Counted from the first letter of the stretch, positions 8,393 to 15,977 are shown. The stretch is 32,611 nucleotides of DNA from Phycisphaerales bacterium (GCA_947476675.1 CANJRL010000016.1:1-32611); one strand, 5' to 3'. The notes: generated from the letters alone by a model not told the origin. Program-made: numbers and translations.

Positions 8393-8527
8393 TCACAAAC
8401 CGGCCGGCAGGTCGTCGGCGGTCCTGGCGACGATCTTGCCGGGCCGCGCAGAAGCGGCGAGCGGCGCGGGGGCCAGCAACTCGCCCTCGCAGGCGAGCAG
8501 AAGCAGGGCAAGCGGGCGGGTGTTCAT
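8393..8527 (-). CDS. tiny secreted or lipoprotein-like ORF, possibly frameshifted
   Basis: A 44-codon frame with AGGAG 7 nt before the ATG at 8527 and only 17 nt after the stop of the upstream regulator gene. The product begins MNTRPLALLLLACEGE, a signal-peptide-like start with a possible lipobox (LLAC, Cys13). Codon third positions are about 90% G/C. The frame stops at 8393, but a different frame continues immediately as RFVINPKKTIAALGVR to a stop at 8352, also with good codon bias. One extra base near 8400 would join them into a protein of about 58 residues. This is therefore either a short secreted peptide or a frameshifted small gene. No family recognised. Confidence 0.4.
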   Translation of the reverse strand: MNTRPLALLLLACEGELLAPAPLAASARPGKIVARTADDLPAGL

Positions 8528-8544
8528 CGGGCGCTCCTGGTGAG

Positions 8545-9240
8545 TTATGCCGGGTTCAGGCGGGGCAACGCGTCGGCGGCGAGCGCCGGGGATCCCGCCC
8601 TCGGGGGGTCCGCGTGACGGGCCGAAGCGGGCGACGATTGCCGCCGGGATGCGCCGCGCCGAGGCTTATTCTTCCGCGTCACCGGCGCCAAGACCGCGAC
8701 CGCGAGGTACAGCGTTCCCTGGCGCGAGCGCTTGCTCTCATCCATGATCTGCTTCAGGCGCGCCACCAGCCCGCGGGCCTCGGCGACTCGCTCCGGCGTC
8801 AGCCATCCCAGTTCGTAGCGCACCGCCAGGTTGGCCGAGGCCTCGTCCCAGTGCAGGCGGCCCGCGGCGGCGGAATCCCGCACCGCGACGAACGCCGCTC
8901 TCGTCGCCGACTCGGCCATGGTCACGATCGCGTCGTTCCTGGCCGCCCCGCCGGCGCTCGTGAACCCGGGCGCGAAGTCGTCGGCCGTCAGGTCGAGCAC
9001 GCGGTGCGCGTGCCGGCCCTGCTTGCGCGTCCCCACCGTCACCACGAAACCCGCCTGCTCCAGCAAGTCGAGGTGCCGATACAGCGTGTCGGCCGGCCGG
9101 TCGAGGCTCCGCGCGATCTCCGCGACCGTGCTCGGCCCGAGGCAGCGCATCATCTCGGCGATCTCGATCCGAACCGGCGACATCAGCACCGCCCAACGCT
9201 CGGGCTCCGCGATGTGCAAGACGGGAACTCGCTGGTGCAT
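8545..9240 (-). CDS. ArsR-like winged-helix transcriptional regulator
   Basis: About 231 residues from the ATG at 9240; an in-frame ATG at 9303 would add 21 residues with poorer codon bias. Neither has a Shine-Dalgarno site. Residues about 15-80 form a winged helix-turn-helix: SPVRIEIAEMMRCLGPSTVAEIA, a recognition segment around DRPADTLYRHLDLLEQAGFV, then the wing (VTVGTRKQGRHAHR), as in ArsR/DUF-type two-domain regulators. The remaining helical region (90-190) ends with a MarR-like long helix, and the last 40 residues are basic and Pro-rich. No metal-binding cysteines are present, so the inducer is unknown. It is divergent from rmuC and heads a run of minus-strand genes including a tiny secreted ORF and the Ycf48-like protein, which are plausible targets. 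Confidence 0.75.
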   Translation of the reverse strand: MHQRVPVLHIAEPERWAVLMSPVRIEIAEMMRCLGPSTVAEIARSLDRPADTLYRHLDLLEQAGFVVTVGTRKQGRHAHRVLDLTADDFAPGFTSAGGAARNDAIVTMAESATRAAFVAVRDSAAAGRLHWDEASANLAVRYELGWLTPERVAEARGLVARLKQIMDESKRSRQGTLYLAVAVLAPVTRKNKPRRGASRRQSSPASARHADPPRAGSPALAADALPRLNPA

Positions 9241-9379
9241 CGGGATCGTGTACCGCGCCGCGAACCGACGGTTGACAATCAAGGCAGAAAAATCACCCGT
9301 CATCAGGGGAGATGAATGGTTCTCGGACCTCGCTTGCGCGACGTTCCTTGCCTCGGCGCCGTCTTTTATCGGCCTTTGT

Positions 9380-9385
9380 TAGAAT
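9380..9385 (+). promoter_or_regulatory. TAGAAT -10 box, leaderless start of rmuC
   Basis: TAGAAT matches the TATAAT consensus at five of six positions and lies exactly 6 nt before the rmuC ATG at 9392. No Shine-Dalgarno is present. Transcription from this box would begin at or one base from the start codon. Confidence 0.5.
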
Positions 9386-9391
9386 CAGTCT

Positions 9392-10756
9392 ATGGATCCG
9401 TGGGCGATTGTTCTGGGCCTTGCCACCGCCGTCCTTGCCGCCGCCGTCGCGTTTCTCCTGGCGGATCGGCGTTCCTTGCGCACCTCGCTCGCGGAGCGCG
9501 ACGCGTCGCTCCGCGCTCTCTCCGCCCAACTCGGCGACGCGGGAGCCCGGGCGTCGTCCCTTGCCGCGGAAGCCGCCGCCGCCCGCGCCCGCGCCGATGG
9601 TCTGCAGCAGCGGCTCGACGACGAGCCGCGCCGCCTCGACGCGCAGCGCCAGGAACTCATCGCCCAGTTCGAGAACACCTTCGCCGCGCTGGCGGGCAAA
9701 GCCCTCGACGATTCCCAGCAGTCGCTCCTTCGCATGGCGTCGGAATCGCTCCAGAAGCACCACCTCAAGGCCGAGGGCGATCTCGCCGCCCGGGTGAGAG
9801 CGGTCGACGAATTGGTCAAGCCCGTGCGCGAAACGCTCGACCGCACCGGCAAGCGGCTCGAAGAGATGCAGACCTCGCACGCCGCCGCGGAAGCATCCTT
9901 CCGCGCCCAGATCGAGTCGCTCGCCGGCGAGACCCGCCGCGTGCAGACCGAGGCGGCAAAGCTGGCCCAGGCGCTCAAGGCCCCGCAGGTTCGTGGCCGC
10001 TGGGGCGAGCTCACCCTCCGCCGCGTCGTTGAGGTCGCCGGCATGAGCGACCACTGCGACTTCGCCGAGCAGGAATCCCTGGGCGAGGGCGGCGCTCATC
10101 GCCCGGACATGCTCATCCATCTGCCCGGAGGCCGCGTGGTTGTCGTCGACGCCAAGTGCCCCCTGCACGCGTACATCGAGGCGGTCGAGGCCGACACCGA
10201 CGAGCGCCGCGCCGAGCGCGAGGCCGCCCACGCCAGGCAGGTGCGCGACCGCGTCGACGAGCTGGCGGCCAAGGCGTACCAGTCGAAGATCGAAGGCGCC
10301 CCCGAGTTCACCGTCATGTTCGTGCCCGGCGATCACTTTCTCTCAGCCGCCCTGCGCCTGCAGCCCGACCTCATCGAGCACGCCGCCGCCAAGAGTGTGG
10401 TCATCACCACCCCGGCGACGCTGATCGCCCTGCTCAAGGCGGTGTCCTTCGGCTGGGCACAGGCGTCGATCGAGCAGGACGCCAAGGCCGTGCTCGACGC
10501 GGGCAAGGAACTCCACGACCGCGTCGCCACCATGCTCGAGCACCTGGGCAAGGTTGGGGCCGGGCTCAAGAAGGCCGTCGCGTCGTTCAACGATGCGGTG
10601 GGCAGCATGGAGTCGCGCGTGGCGCCAGCGGCGCGGCGCATCGGCGAGATGCAGATCGTCCGCGCCGGCAAGCAGGTGGAGCCCCTCGAGCCGGTGACGG
10701 AAGCGCCCCGCCTCGCCGCTCCCGAGAACGGCCTGCCGCTGCTCCCGGAGCGGTAA
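9392..10756 (+). CDS. rmuC: DNA recombination protein RmuC
   Basis: A 454-residue RmuC homologue. RmuC proteins limit inversions at short inverted repeats and are predicted to act as nucleases on DNA recombination structures. The N-terminus has one hydrophobic segment (about 5-24), followed by a long coiled coil (25-200) rich in Ala, Glu, Arg and Gln. The conserved RmuC core follows: APQVRGRWGELTLRRVVEVAG (about 198-218), DMLIHLPGGRVVVVDAKCPL (restriction-endonuclease-like fold with Asp and Lys), FTVMFVPGDHFLSAAL and VVITTPATLIALLKAVSFGW. Length and domain order are normal for the family. It stands alone between a divergent regulator and a convergent PEP-CTERM-like gene. The start is supported by the -10 box 6 nt upstream. 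Confidence 0.93.
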   Translation: MDPWAIVLGLATAVLAAAVAFLLADRRSLRTSLAERDASLRALSAQLGDAGARASSLAAEAAAARARADGLQQRLDDEPRRLDAQRQELIAQFENTFAALAGKALDDSQQSLLRMASESLQKHHLKAEGDLAARVRAVDELVKPVRETLDRTGKRLEEMQTSHAAAEASFRAQIESLAGETRRVQTEAAKLAQALKAPQVRGRWGELTLRRVVEVAGMSDHCDFAEQESLGEGGAHRPDMLIHLPGGRVVVVDAKCPLHAYIEAVEADTDERRAEREAAHARQVRDRVDELAAKAYQSKIEGAPEFTVMFVPGDHFLSAALRLQPDLIEHAAAKSVVITTPATLIALLKAVSFGWAQASIEQDAKAVLDAGKELHDRVATMLEHLGKVGAGLKKAVASFNDAVGSMESRVAPAARRIGEMQIVRAGKQVEPLEPVTEAPRLAAPENGLPLLPER

Positions 10757-10779
10757 GCGCTGCGGCGCCGCAAAGGAAA

Positions 10780-10806
10780 GCGGGCCCGCGCTGTGCGCGG
10801 GCCCGC
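10780..10806 (-). terminator. strong intrinsic terminator between convergent genes
   Basis: A perfect 12-bp GC stem (10780-10791 with 10795-10806) and a 3-nt loop. On the minus strand it lies 28 nt after the stop at 10835 and is followed by TTTCCTTT. It probably also slows transcription leaving rmuC on the + strand, where no U-run follows. Confidence 0.75.
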
Positions 10807-10834
10807 CGAGGTGATCACGTTTGCTTGCGACCGC

Positions 10835-11536
10835 TTAGCGGCGGCGGCGGAAGCCGGCGACCGCGAGCAGGCCGGCGCCGGCGGCGAAGGCCGGGGCGGG
10901 CATCGGAACCACGACCAGCTGATCCTGGAAAGTGCCGCTGGTGACGCCGTACACGACGCCGCCGTTCCGCAGGCCGGAGCCGACGTAGGTGGCGACGTTG
11001 TTGAAGGCGGTCAGCAGGCTGCCGGTGATGGCCGTGCCGTTGGTGTTCTTGAGGGTCAGCGCCGGGCCGTTGAGGGTCACCGACCCGTTGTAGACGATCG
11101 ACCAGATGGCCATCTGGAAGGCGGCCGCGAAGTCGTTGTTGGCGTTGTTGTTGCCGGTGGCGAACTGCAGGCCGTTGGCCGAGCCGTAGATGTCGCGGAT
11201 CATGTCGGCCTTGGCCTGGCCGATCGCGGTGCCGGGATTCGGCACGCTCTCGACGCCGACGACGTTGTACGACTGGAAGTTCGTGTTGACGAACTGGGTC
11301 AGGTCGGTGCAGAAGGTGGTCTGGACGCCGTTGAGCTGCGAGCCGACCGTGCCGGAGCCGCCGCTGAACTGGTGCAGCAGCTGGCCGGCGAACACGTCGG
11401 ATGAGTTGCCGTTGAGCGTGATCTTGACGCTGCGACCAAGGTTGGTGCCCAGGAACTTCATGTTCACGGTGTCAGCGCTGGCCATGGCGGCAAGACCGGC
11501 GACGGCAGCAACCGCAGAGATCTGACGAATCGACAT
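10835..11536 (-). CDS. secreted PEP-CTERM-like protein with thioester-type Cys/Gln motif (paralog 1)
   Basis: A 233-residue exported protein. The start at 11536 follows AGAGGAT at acceptable spacing and opens a signal peptide (cleavage about 21). The central domain carries FCTDLTQ (Cys76) and AAFQMAIW (Gln141), the arrangement seen in thioester (TED/TQXA) domains, where Cys and Gln form an internal thioester, and in many PEP-CTERM proteins. The C-terminus is a sorting-signal look-alike: VPMPAP, a hydrophobic stretch and RRRR at the very end, a variant of PEP-CTERM. It is clearly paralogous to the protein at 12092-12811. It has its own promoter (11649-11677), a leader of about 105 nt and its own terminator. 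The function is probably attachment or surface structure; this is inference. Confidence 0.8.
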   Translation of the reverse strand: MSIRQISAVAAVAGLAAMASADTVNMKFLGTNLGRSVKITLNGNSSDVFAGQLLHQFSGGSGTVGSQLNGVQTTFCTDLTQFVNTNFQSYNVVGVESVPNPGTAIGQAKADMIRDIYGSANGLQFATGNNNANNDFAAAFQMAIWSIVYNGSVTLNGPALTLKNTNGTAITGSLLTAFNNVATYVGSGLRNGGVVYGVTSGTFQDQLVVVPMPAPAFAAGAGLLAVAGFRRRR

Positions 11537-11554
11537 GTTCACACATCCTCTTCT

Positions 11555-11569
11555 AGCCGGCGACCGGCT
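11555..11569 (-). promoter_or_regulatory. leader hairpin just upstream of the Shine-Dalgarno
   Basis: AGCCGG and CCGGCT pair perfectly around a 3-nt loop, 18 nt before the start codon of the gene at 11536 and directly 5' of its ribosome-binding site. It could protect the mRNA end or affect translation. Confidence 0.4.
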
Positions 11570-11648
11570 GTTCCGTGCCTCCGCGGTCCCACGAGCGCGG
11601 GCACACGGACTCTCCTCGAAATGAATCCCCCTCAATGGGGACAACCTC

Positions 11649-11677
11649 ATTATGTCCTATCGGAGCGGGATTTCCAA
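11649..11677 (-). promoter_or_regulatory. sigma-70-type promoter of the thioester-like paralog 1
   Basis: On the minus strand TTGGAA (11677-11672) and CATAAT (11654-11649) are separated by exactly 17 nt, a near-consensus housekeeping promoter in a locally AT-rich region. The predicted start is near 11642, giving an untranslated leader of about 105 nt. This is the best -35/-10 pair in the window. Confidence 0.65.
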
Positions 11678-11970
11678 CCGTCAGATCCCAAATAACCACC
11701 GATTCGGAGGTCTCTTGAACGAAACTTCATGCTCCGAGGACGCCAGCAGGGGGGTTTTCGCTGTCAATCTGGGTAGTTTGTCTGGAAAGATCAGAAGGGG
11801 AGTGGTCGTTCTAGGGTTTTTACCTGGGTTTGAGCACGATCTCCCCCTGTCTTGGTGTCGCTAGCCCCGGAGCGTGCCGCCAGGCGATACTCCCTCGCCC
11901 GTGGCTGCATGGACATCAGCCCGCTCGGGCAGGTGCGGTCCGGTGTCCGGCGGCCGCCCTCCAAGGAAAA
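11678..11970. other. AT-richer intergenic region
   Basis: This stretch is visibly lower in GC than the genes around it. The short + strand frame across it (from 11652) has poor codon bias and no ribosome-binding site. I see no gene, tRNA or repeat; it probably contains regulatory sequence for the promoter at 11649-11677. Confidence 0.5.
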
Positions 11971-11993
11971 ACGGCGAGCGCGATGCTCGCCGT
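11971..11993 (-). terminator. intrinsic terminator of thioester-like paralog 2
   Basis: A perfect 9-bp stem (ACGGCGAGC with GCTCGCCGT) and 5-nt loop, followed on the minus strand by TTTTT. It lies about 100 nt after the stop codon at 12092. Confidence 0.75.
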
Positions 11994-12091
11994 CCGGGGT
12001 GAGTCCCGTGTGCCAGGGTGGATCCGACGTCCCGATTGCCGCGTGAGGGCGGCGGGAAGTGCGAGCCCGAGGCGGCGCCGAGTCGCTGTCC

Positions 12092-12811
12092 TCAGCGGCG
12101 GCGACGGACGCCCGCCACCACGGTCAGGCCCGCGAAGGCCATCGCGCCCGGGCCGGGCAGCGGGATGAGGAAGATCTGGTCCTGCTGGGTCTCGCTGACG
12201 CCGGCCTCGATGTTCGAGCCGAACGAGGTGGCATTGCGGAACGAGGTGTAGGCCGCGTCGAGGAAGGTGTTGGCCTGGTTGCACACCGCGGCGTTGGCAG
12301 TCGCCTTCAGGGTGCCCGTGTTCAGGTCGAGGCCCGAGAGACCCCGGTTGCCGGCGCTGAAGTCGACCGTCGACTCGTTGGCAATCTCCCAGATGGCCAG
12401 CTGGAACGCGGCGGCGTTGACCGACGAGGCCGAAGAAAGGTCGAACGCCGCGGCGTAGAGCGACCGGATCATGTTGGCGCGGTCGGCGCCCATGCCGGCG
12501 CCGGGGCGCGGGGCGTTCTCCACGCCGGTCATGGTCAGGATCCCGTTGCCGACGTACTGGGTGAGGTCGGTGCAGTAGGTGGTGACGCTGCTGTTGACGG
12601 CGAAGCGGGCGTCGGTGCCGCCGGCCAGCACCTTCCACTTGAGTTGTCCCGCCGCGACGTAGCTGTTGACGCCGCGGACGGTGTCCTGCACCTGCACCGC
12701 CTGGTTGAGTCCGGAGGACACGAACTGCAGGTTCACGGTGCCGGCGAAGGCCGAGGCGCCCGACGCGAGCGCGGCAACGGCGACAGCCACAGAATTGGTC
12801 ATGCTCTTCAT
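12092..12811 (-). CDS. secreted PEP-CTERM-like protein with thioester-type Cys/Gln motif (paralog 2)
   Basis: A 239-residue exported protein, paralogous along its whole length to the protein at 10835-11536. The start at 12811 follows a purine-rich GGGAGAGAG; the signal peptide ends near residue 23. The conserved motifs are YCTDLTQ (Cys80) and AAFQLAIWEIA (Gln137), again the spacing expected for a thioester-type domain. The C-terminus reads IPLPGPG, a hydrophobic stretch and RRRR. The two paralogs share TVN near the mature N-terminus, CTDLTQ, a central block (DMIR/NMIR-SLY-type helix) and the anchor, but differ in loop lengths, indicating an old duplication. Each is terminated separately, so they are probably not one operon. 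Confidence 0.8.
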   Translation of the reverse strand: MKSMTNSVAVAVAALASGASAFAGTVNLQFVSSGLNQAVQVQDTVRGVNSYVAAGQLKWKVLAGGTDARFAVNSSVTTYCTDLTQYVGNGILTMTGVENAPRPGAGMGADRANMIRSLYAAAFDLSSASSVNAAAFQLAIWEIANESTVDFSAGNRGLSGLDLNTGTLKATANAAVCNQANTFLDAAYTSFRNATSFGSNIEAGVSETQQDQIFLIPLPGPGAMAFAGLTVVAGVRRRR

Positions 12812-12834
12812 GTTCTCTCTCCCGGCCCCGAATC

Positions 12835-12854
12835 CGCCGCAGATCCTTGCGGCG
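12835..12854 (-). promoter_or_regulatory. leader hairpin upstream of thioester-like paralog 2
   Basis: CGCCGCA and TGCGGCG pair perfectly around a 6-nt loop, 23 nt before the start codon at 12811. The position matches that of the hairpin in the leader of the paralog, although the sequences differ. Confidence 0.4.
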
Positions 12855-12951
12855 TGAGGCGCTGCTCCTTGCGTGCGGGGCGTGCACGTTCGCCGCCTCG
12901 CACATGCAACATGCCCCACGGCGGCGGCGAGTCAACGTCGCGCAAGAAAAA

Positions 12952-12973
12952 GGCCGCGGGCCGGGCCGCGGCT
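12952..12973 (-). terminator. intrinsic terminator of the NTF2-like gene
   Basis: GCCGCGG (12953-12959) pairs with CCGCGGC (12966-12972), extended by one G-T pair, with a 6-nt loop. On the minus strand a TTTTTCTT run follows. It lies about 120 nt after the stop codon at 13094. Confidence 0.6.
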
Positions 12974-13093
12974 CTTCACCATGTTCACCGCGAGCGTCCG
13001 AGAGCCGCCGTTCCGCCGGGATTTCCGGCCGTTCTCGGCCGTCACCGGGCGGAGACCCGCGGAGAGAGCGGCGGAACAATCACCGACGTCCGA

Positions 13094-13552
13094 TCACGCG
13101 CTGTACATGAACTCTTCGCGGATGATCTTGCCGTTCTTCACGGTGTAGACGCCGACCTCCTCCATGGTTTCGCGCTTGCCCGTGGCCAGCGTCTCGACGT
13201 CCATGCGGAACCGCACCGCGAACCCGGTCGCGCCGACATACAGACCCTCGGCGCTCGCCGCGTGCACCTTGTGCCGAGCGGCCCACTCCTCGCTCTTCAG
13301 CGCGCACGCCGCCTTCCCCTTCCACATCAGCCCGACCCCCGCCCCCTCGATGCTCTCGATCGAGGGCGACCAGAGACGCTTCATGACCCCGGCGTCGTCG
13401 CGGGCGCTGAACAGCGCCACCAGTTCGCGGCCCACCTCCGCCGGCGCTGCGCCGGAGCCGGTCTTCACCGGCTTGGGCTTGCTTGCCGCGGGGCCGGGCC
13501 TGCGGCCGGAGGCCTTCTTCGCGGTCTGCTTCTTCGAGGTCTTCTTGGCCAT
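13094..13552 (-). CDS. NTF2/SnoaL-like protein with lysine-rich N-terminal tail
   Basis: A 152-residue protein starting at 13552 with GGAG 8 nt upstream; the longer open frame has poor codon use. Residues 1-37 are a basic, disordered tail of Lys, Ala and Pro (MAKKTSKKQTAKKASG and on), like histone-H1-type tails of bacterial DNA-binding proteins. Residues about 45-152 form a single SnoaL-like/NTF2 domain: a first helix ELVALFSARDDAGVMKRLW, a middle strand region with MWKGKAA, and a final strand pair ending in VKNGKIIREEFMY, typical of steroid-isomerase-like folds. Such domains bind or convert small hydrophobic ligands; the substrate here is unknown. The basic tail suggests nucleic-acid contact, which is unusual for the fold. 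It follows the Mrp gene on the same strand after 155 nt. Confidence 0.72.
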   Translation of the reverse strand: MAKKTSKKQTAKKASGRRPGPAASKPKPVKTGSGAAPAEVGRELVALFSARDDAGVMKRLWSPSIESIEGAGVGLMWKGKAACALKSEEWAARHKVHAASAEGLYVGATGFAVRFRMDVETLATGKRETMEEVGVYTVKNGKIIREEFMYSA

Positions 13553-13707
13553 CGCATTGCTCCCGAGCGGAAACCAGTCGGCGCGCGGCACGCGGCGCGC
13601 ATCGCGCCCGCGACGCTCCTCCGCGTCGCGGTGTGAGGCCAGCGTACCGCCGGGCATTCCGCCGCTCCCGCCCTCCGGGCGCTCGCCGGAATGCAAGCCG
13701 CGTTCGG

Positions 13708-14853
13708 TCAGGAAATGGTGAGTTCGGGCCGCGCGCCGCCCGCGGGAATGCCCGCCCGCGTCGACGCCAGCGCCGCCTGCGCCCCCACCTGCCGGGCAAC
13801 CTCTTCGAGCGCAGCCTTCAGCCGGGCGTTGCCAGCCTCCGCGGAAAAGTTCGCGCTCGGGTCGCCCTCGTCGGAGTTCCGCCGCAGCGCCATCGAGATC
13901 GGCACGCCCCCCAGGTACGGCACGCCGAGCCTCTGCGCCATCTGCTCCGCCCCGCCCCTCCCGAACAGGTCGTACTCCTTCCCGTCATCCCCCACAAAGT
14001 AGGACATGTTCTCGACCACCCCCAGAACCGCTATCCCCAGCTGCTGGAACATCTTCGCCGCACGCACCGCGTCGTCCTGCGCAACCTTCTGCGGCGTGCA
14101 CACGATCACCGCGCCCGTCAGGCTCAGCAGCTGCGCCATGGTCAGCGGCACGTCCCCCGTCCCCGGAGGCAGGTCGATGATCAGGTAGTCCAGTTCGCCC
14201 CACTGCGTCTGGTTCACCAGTTGGCTGAACGCGCCGTGCGCCATCGGCCCGCGCCAGATCAGCGGCTTGTCCGGGTCGATGAGTTTCCCGATCGTCACCG
14301 CCTTCACGCCGTGCACGTAGAACGGCTGGAGCATGTTCCCGACCACCTGCTGCTCGAACTGGTCGAGCCCCAGCAGCGTCGGGACCGAGGGGCCGTAGAT
14401 ATCCCCGTCGAGCAGGCCCACGGCATGTCCGGCGCGGGACAGCGCCACCGCCAGGTTCAGGGCGATCGTCGACTTGCCTACGCCCCCCTTGCCCGCGCCC
14501 ACAGCGATGATGTGCCGCACCCCGGGCAGCGCTCCGCCCGGTTGTCGAGGCTTGGCGGGCGCCCCGCCGTCCGGCGCCGGCGGACGACCTGCGGCCGCAT
14601 CCGCGAAATCGATGTCCACCTGCTTGAGCCTCTCGCCGGCGGCGATCGCCGCCGCCCGGATCGCCGTCTCGGCGTCTCGCTTCATCCGCTCCCGAGCCGC
14701 CGGGTCGCGCGTTGACACGCTCAGCCTGACCATCGCGTGCCCGTCGCAGATCGAGGCCTGCCGCACCGCCCCGAGGCTCACGATGTCGCGGTGCAACTCC
14801 GGGTCGTTCACGCGGCGAAGGGCGTCCACTATGCCGTCCTTGGTCAGTGCCAT
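13708..14853 (-). CDS. mrp: Mrp/ApbC-family P-loop ATPase (iron-sulfur carrier type)
   Basis: A 381-residue Mrp/NBP35 family protein; members carry and transfer Fe-S clusters in the cytoplasm. The start at 14853 has GGAG 8 nt upstream. Residues about 5-80 are a DUF59/MIP18 domain containing NDPELHRDIVSLG. The ATPase follows: deviant Walker A GKGGVGKST (121-129), LLDGDIYGPSVP (147-158), and Walker B with LIIDLPPGTGD (224-234), then the family signature ENMSYF (291-296). In canonical members this is followed by a C-x-x-C pair that bridges the cluster in the dimer; here the segment reads VGDDGKEYDLFGRGG with no cysteine. The fold and nucleotide site are intact, so ATPase activity is likely, but cluster binding by the usual ligands is not. 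Confidence 0.92.
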   Translation of the reverse strand: MALTKDGIVDALRRVNDPELHRDIVSLGAVRQASICDGHAMVRLSVSTRDPAARERMKRDAETAIRAAAIAAGERLKQVDIDFADAAAGRPPAPDGGAPAKPRQPGGALPGVRHIIAVGAGKGGVGKSTIALNLAVALSRAGHAVGLLDGDIYGPSVPTLLGLDQFEQQVVGNMLQPFYVHGVKAVTIGKLIDPDKPLIWRGPMAHGAFSQLVNQTQWGELDYLIIDLPPGTGDVPLTMAQLLSLTGAVIVCTPQKVAQDDAVRAAKMFQQLGIAVLGVVENMSYFVGDDGKEYDLFGRGGAEQMAQRLGVPYLGGVPISMALRRNSDEGDPSANFSAEAGNARLKAALEEVARQVGAQAALASTRAGIPAGGARPELTIS

Positions 14854-14999
14854 GGGGTCTCCGGGAGTCGGTCGGTCGGAAAGCCGAGGATAGGATTCGA
14901 CAGCCCCCTTCGGGGCCCGAGAAACGGGCTTTGCAATCCGCCTCGGAGCATCGTCGTTGTTCGTCGCCGGGCGCCAGCGCCCCGCCGGAGGTCACCCGC

Positions 15000-15977
15000 G
15001 TGCGCCGATCGCCGCTTCCCGTCATCGTGCTCGCGGCCAGCCTTGCCTCCTCTGCCGCGGCGCAGACCTCCAAGGATCAGTCCCCCTCCGACGCGCTCAA
15101 GGGGCCGAGCGTCAGCGACCGCGACATCCCGGGGGGCGGCGGCTCGTTCGGCGCGGATCAGCGCGGCGGGGGCCCCGAGCGCGCCCGCGCCCGGTACGAC
15201 ACACTGCTCAAGTTGGTCAACGGAATGAGCGCGGCGGAGACCCCTCCCGTCCTGAGGCTCAGCGACGAGCAGCGCCAGAGAGTCGACGCGATCGCCCGCG
15301 AACTCCAGGCCAAGGTCGAGGAGTTCCGCCGTGACAACGCCGACGACCTCAAGCGAGTTCGCGACCTGCGCGACCGGCAGAACGCGTCGCCCAAGAAGGG
15401 CGCCGCCCCGGTGTCCCCGGTCTCCCCGGCCGCCACGTCTCCCGACGATCCGGTGGCCCAGGCGGAGCGTGACGAGATGATGCAGCGGCTGCAGCGCCTC
15501 GATCAGGCGAGGCCCGACCCCGCGACCTACGAGGCGAGAATCTGGGATGTGCTGACCGAGCCGCAACGCGGGCACATTCGCGCGCAGGTGAAGAAGGCCG
15601 AGGATGAGATGGCGCAGCAGCGCGCCGAGAAGCGCCTCGACGAACTGCGCAAGAAGAAGCAGGGCGCCTCCCCGGGCGCGCCCGCCGTCGGGGCCCCGCC
15701 CGCCGTCGCCGAGAAGCCCCTTCCAGCCTCCGACACGGCCGACCGCCGCGCGCGGCTCAAGGCGAAGATCGCGGAGGCGCTGTCCGTCCCGCCCGACAGG
15801 GCCGACATGATCGCCGGCCTGCTGTTCGGCCCGCCCCGCGAGAGCGAGCGCAACCTGTCCTATGCGGACCGGTTGGACGCCCGGATCTCGGGCCTCCCCG
15901 CGCAACTGGTCACCGAGGAGCAGCGGCAGAGGCTGCGCTCGCTCACCAAGGATCTCCCGGGCGTCGGCCGCGAGTAG
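15000..15977 (+). CDS. secreted helical protein with LTxxQ-type repeats
   Basis: A 325-residue exported protein. I choose the GTG at 15000 because GGAGG lies 8 nt upstream and a signal peptide (RRSPLPVIVLAASLASSAAA, then Q) follows directly; the longer frame back to 14847 has no such signal. The mature protein is highly charged and helical. Three segments resemble the LTxxQ motif of CpxP/Spy-type periplasmic proteins: LRLSDEQRQRV (85-95), LTEPQRGHI (185-193) and LVTEEQRQRL (283-292). The segments are separated by Lys/Glu-rich coiled coils and Ala/Pro linkers. A chaperone or stress-sensing role as in Spy/CpxP is possible but unproven. It is divergent from mrp, with 146 nt between them. Confidence 0.7.
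   Translation: MRRSPLPVIVLAASLASSAAAQTSKDQSPSDALKGPSVSDRDIPGGGGSFGADQRGGGPERARARYDTLLKLVNGMSAAETPPVLRLSDEQRQRVDAIARELQAKVEEFRRDNADDLKRVRDLRDRQNASPKKGAAPVSPVSPAATSPDDPVAQAERDEMMQRLQRLDQARPDPATYEARIWDVLTEPQRGHIRAQVKKAEDEMAQQRAEKRLDELRKKKQGASPGAPAVGAPPAVAEKPLPASDTADRRARLKAKIAEALSVPPDRADMIAGLLFGPPRESERNLSYADRLDARISGLPAQLVTEEQRQRLRSLTKDLPGVGRE

Noticed and set aside
11652-11864. A 70-codon + strand frame in the AT-richer gap
   Set aside because: No ribosome-binding site, poor G/C bias at third positions and no recognisable domain; it overlaps a good minus-strand promoter.
12901-12935. TTGACT with a CATGTT-like box as promoter of thioester-like paralog 2
   Set aside because: The -10 match is too weak at any permitted spacing to call it.
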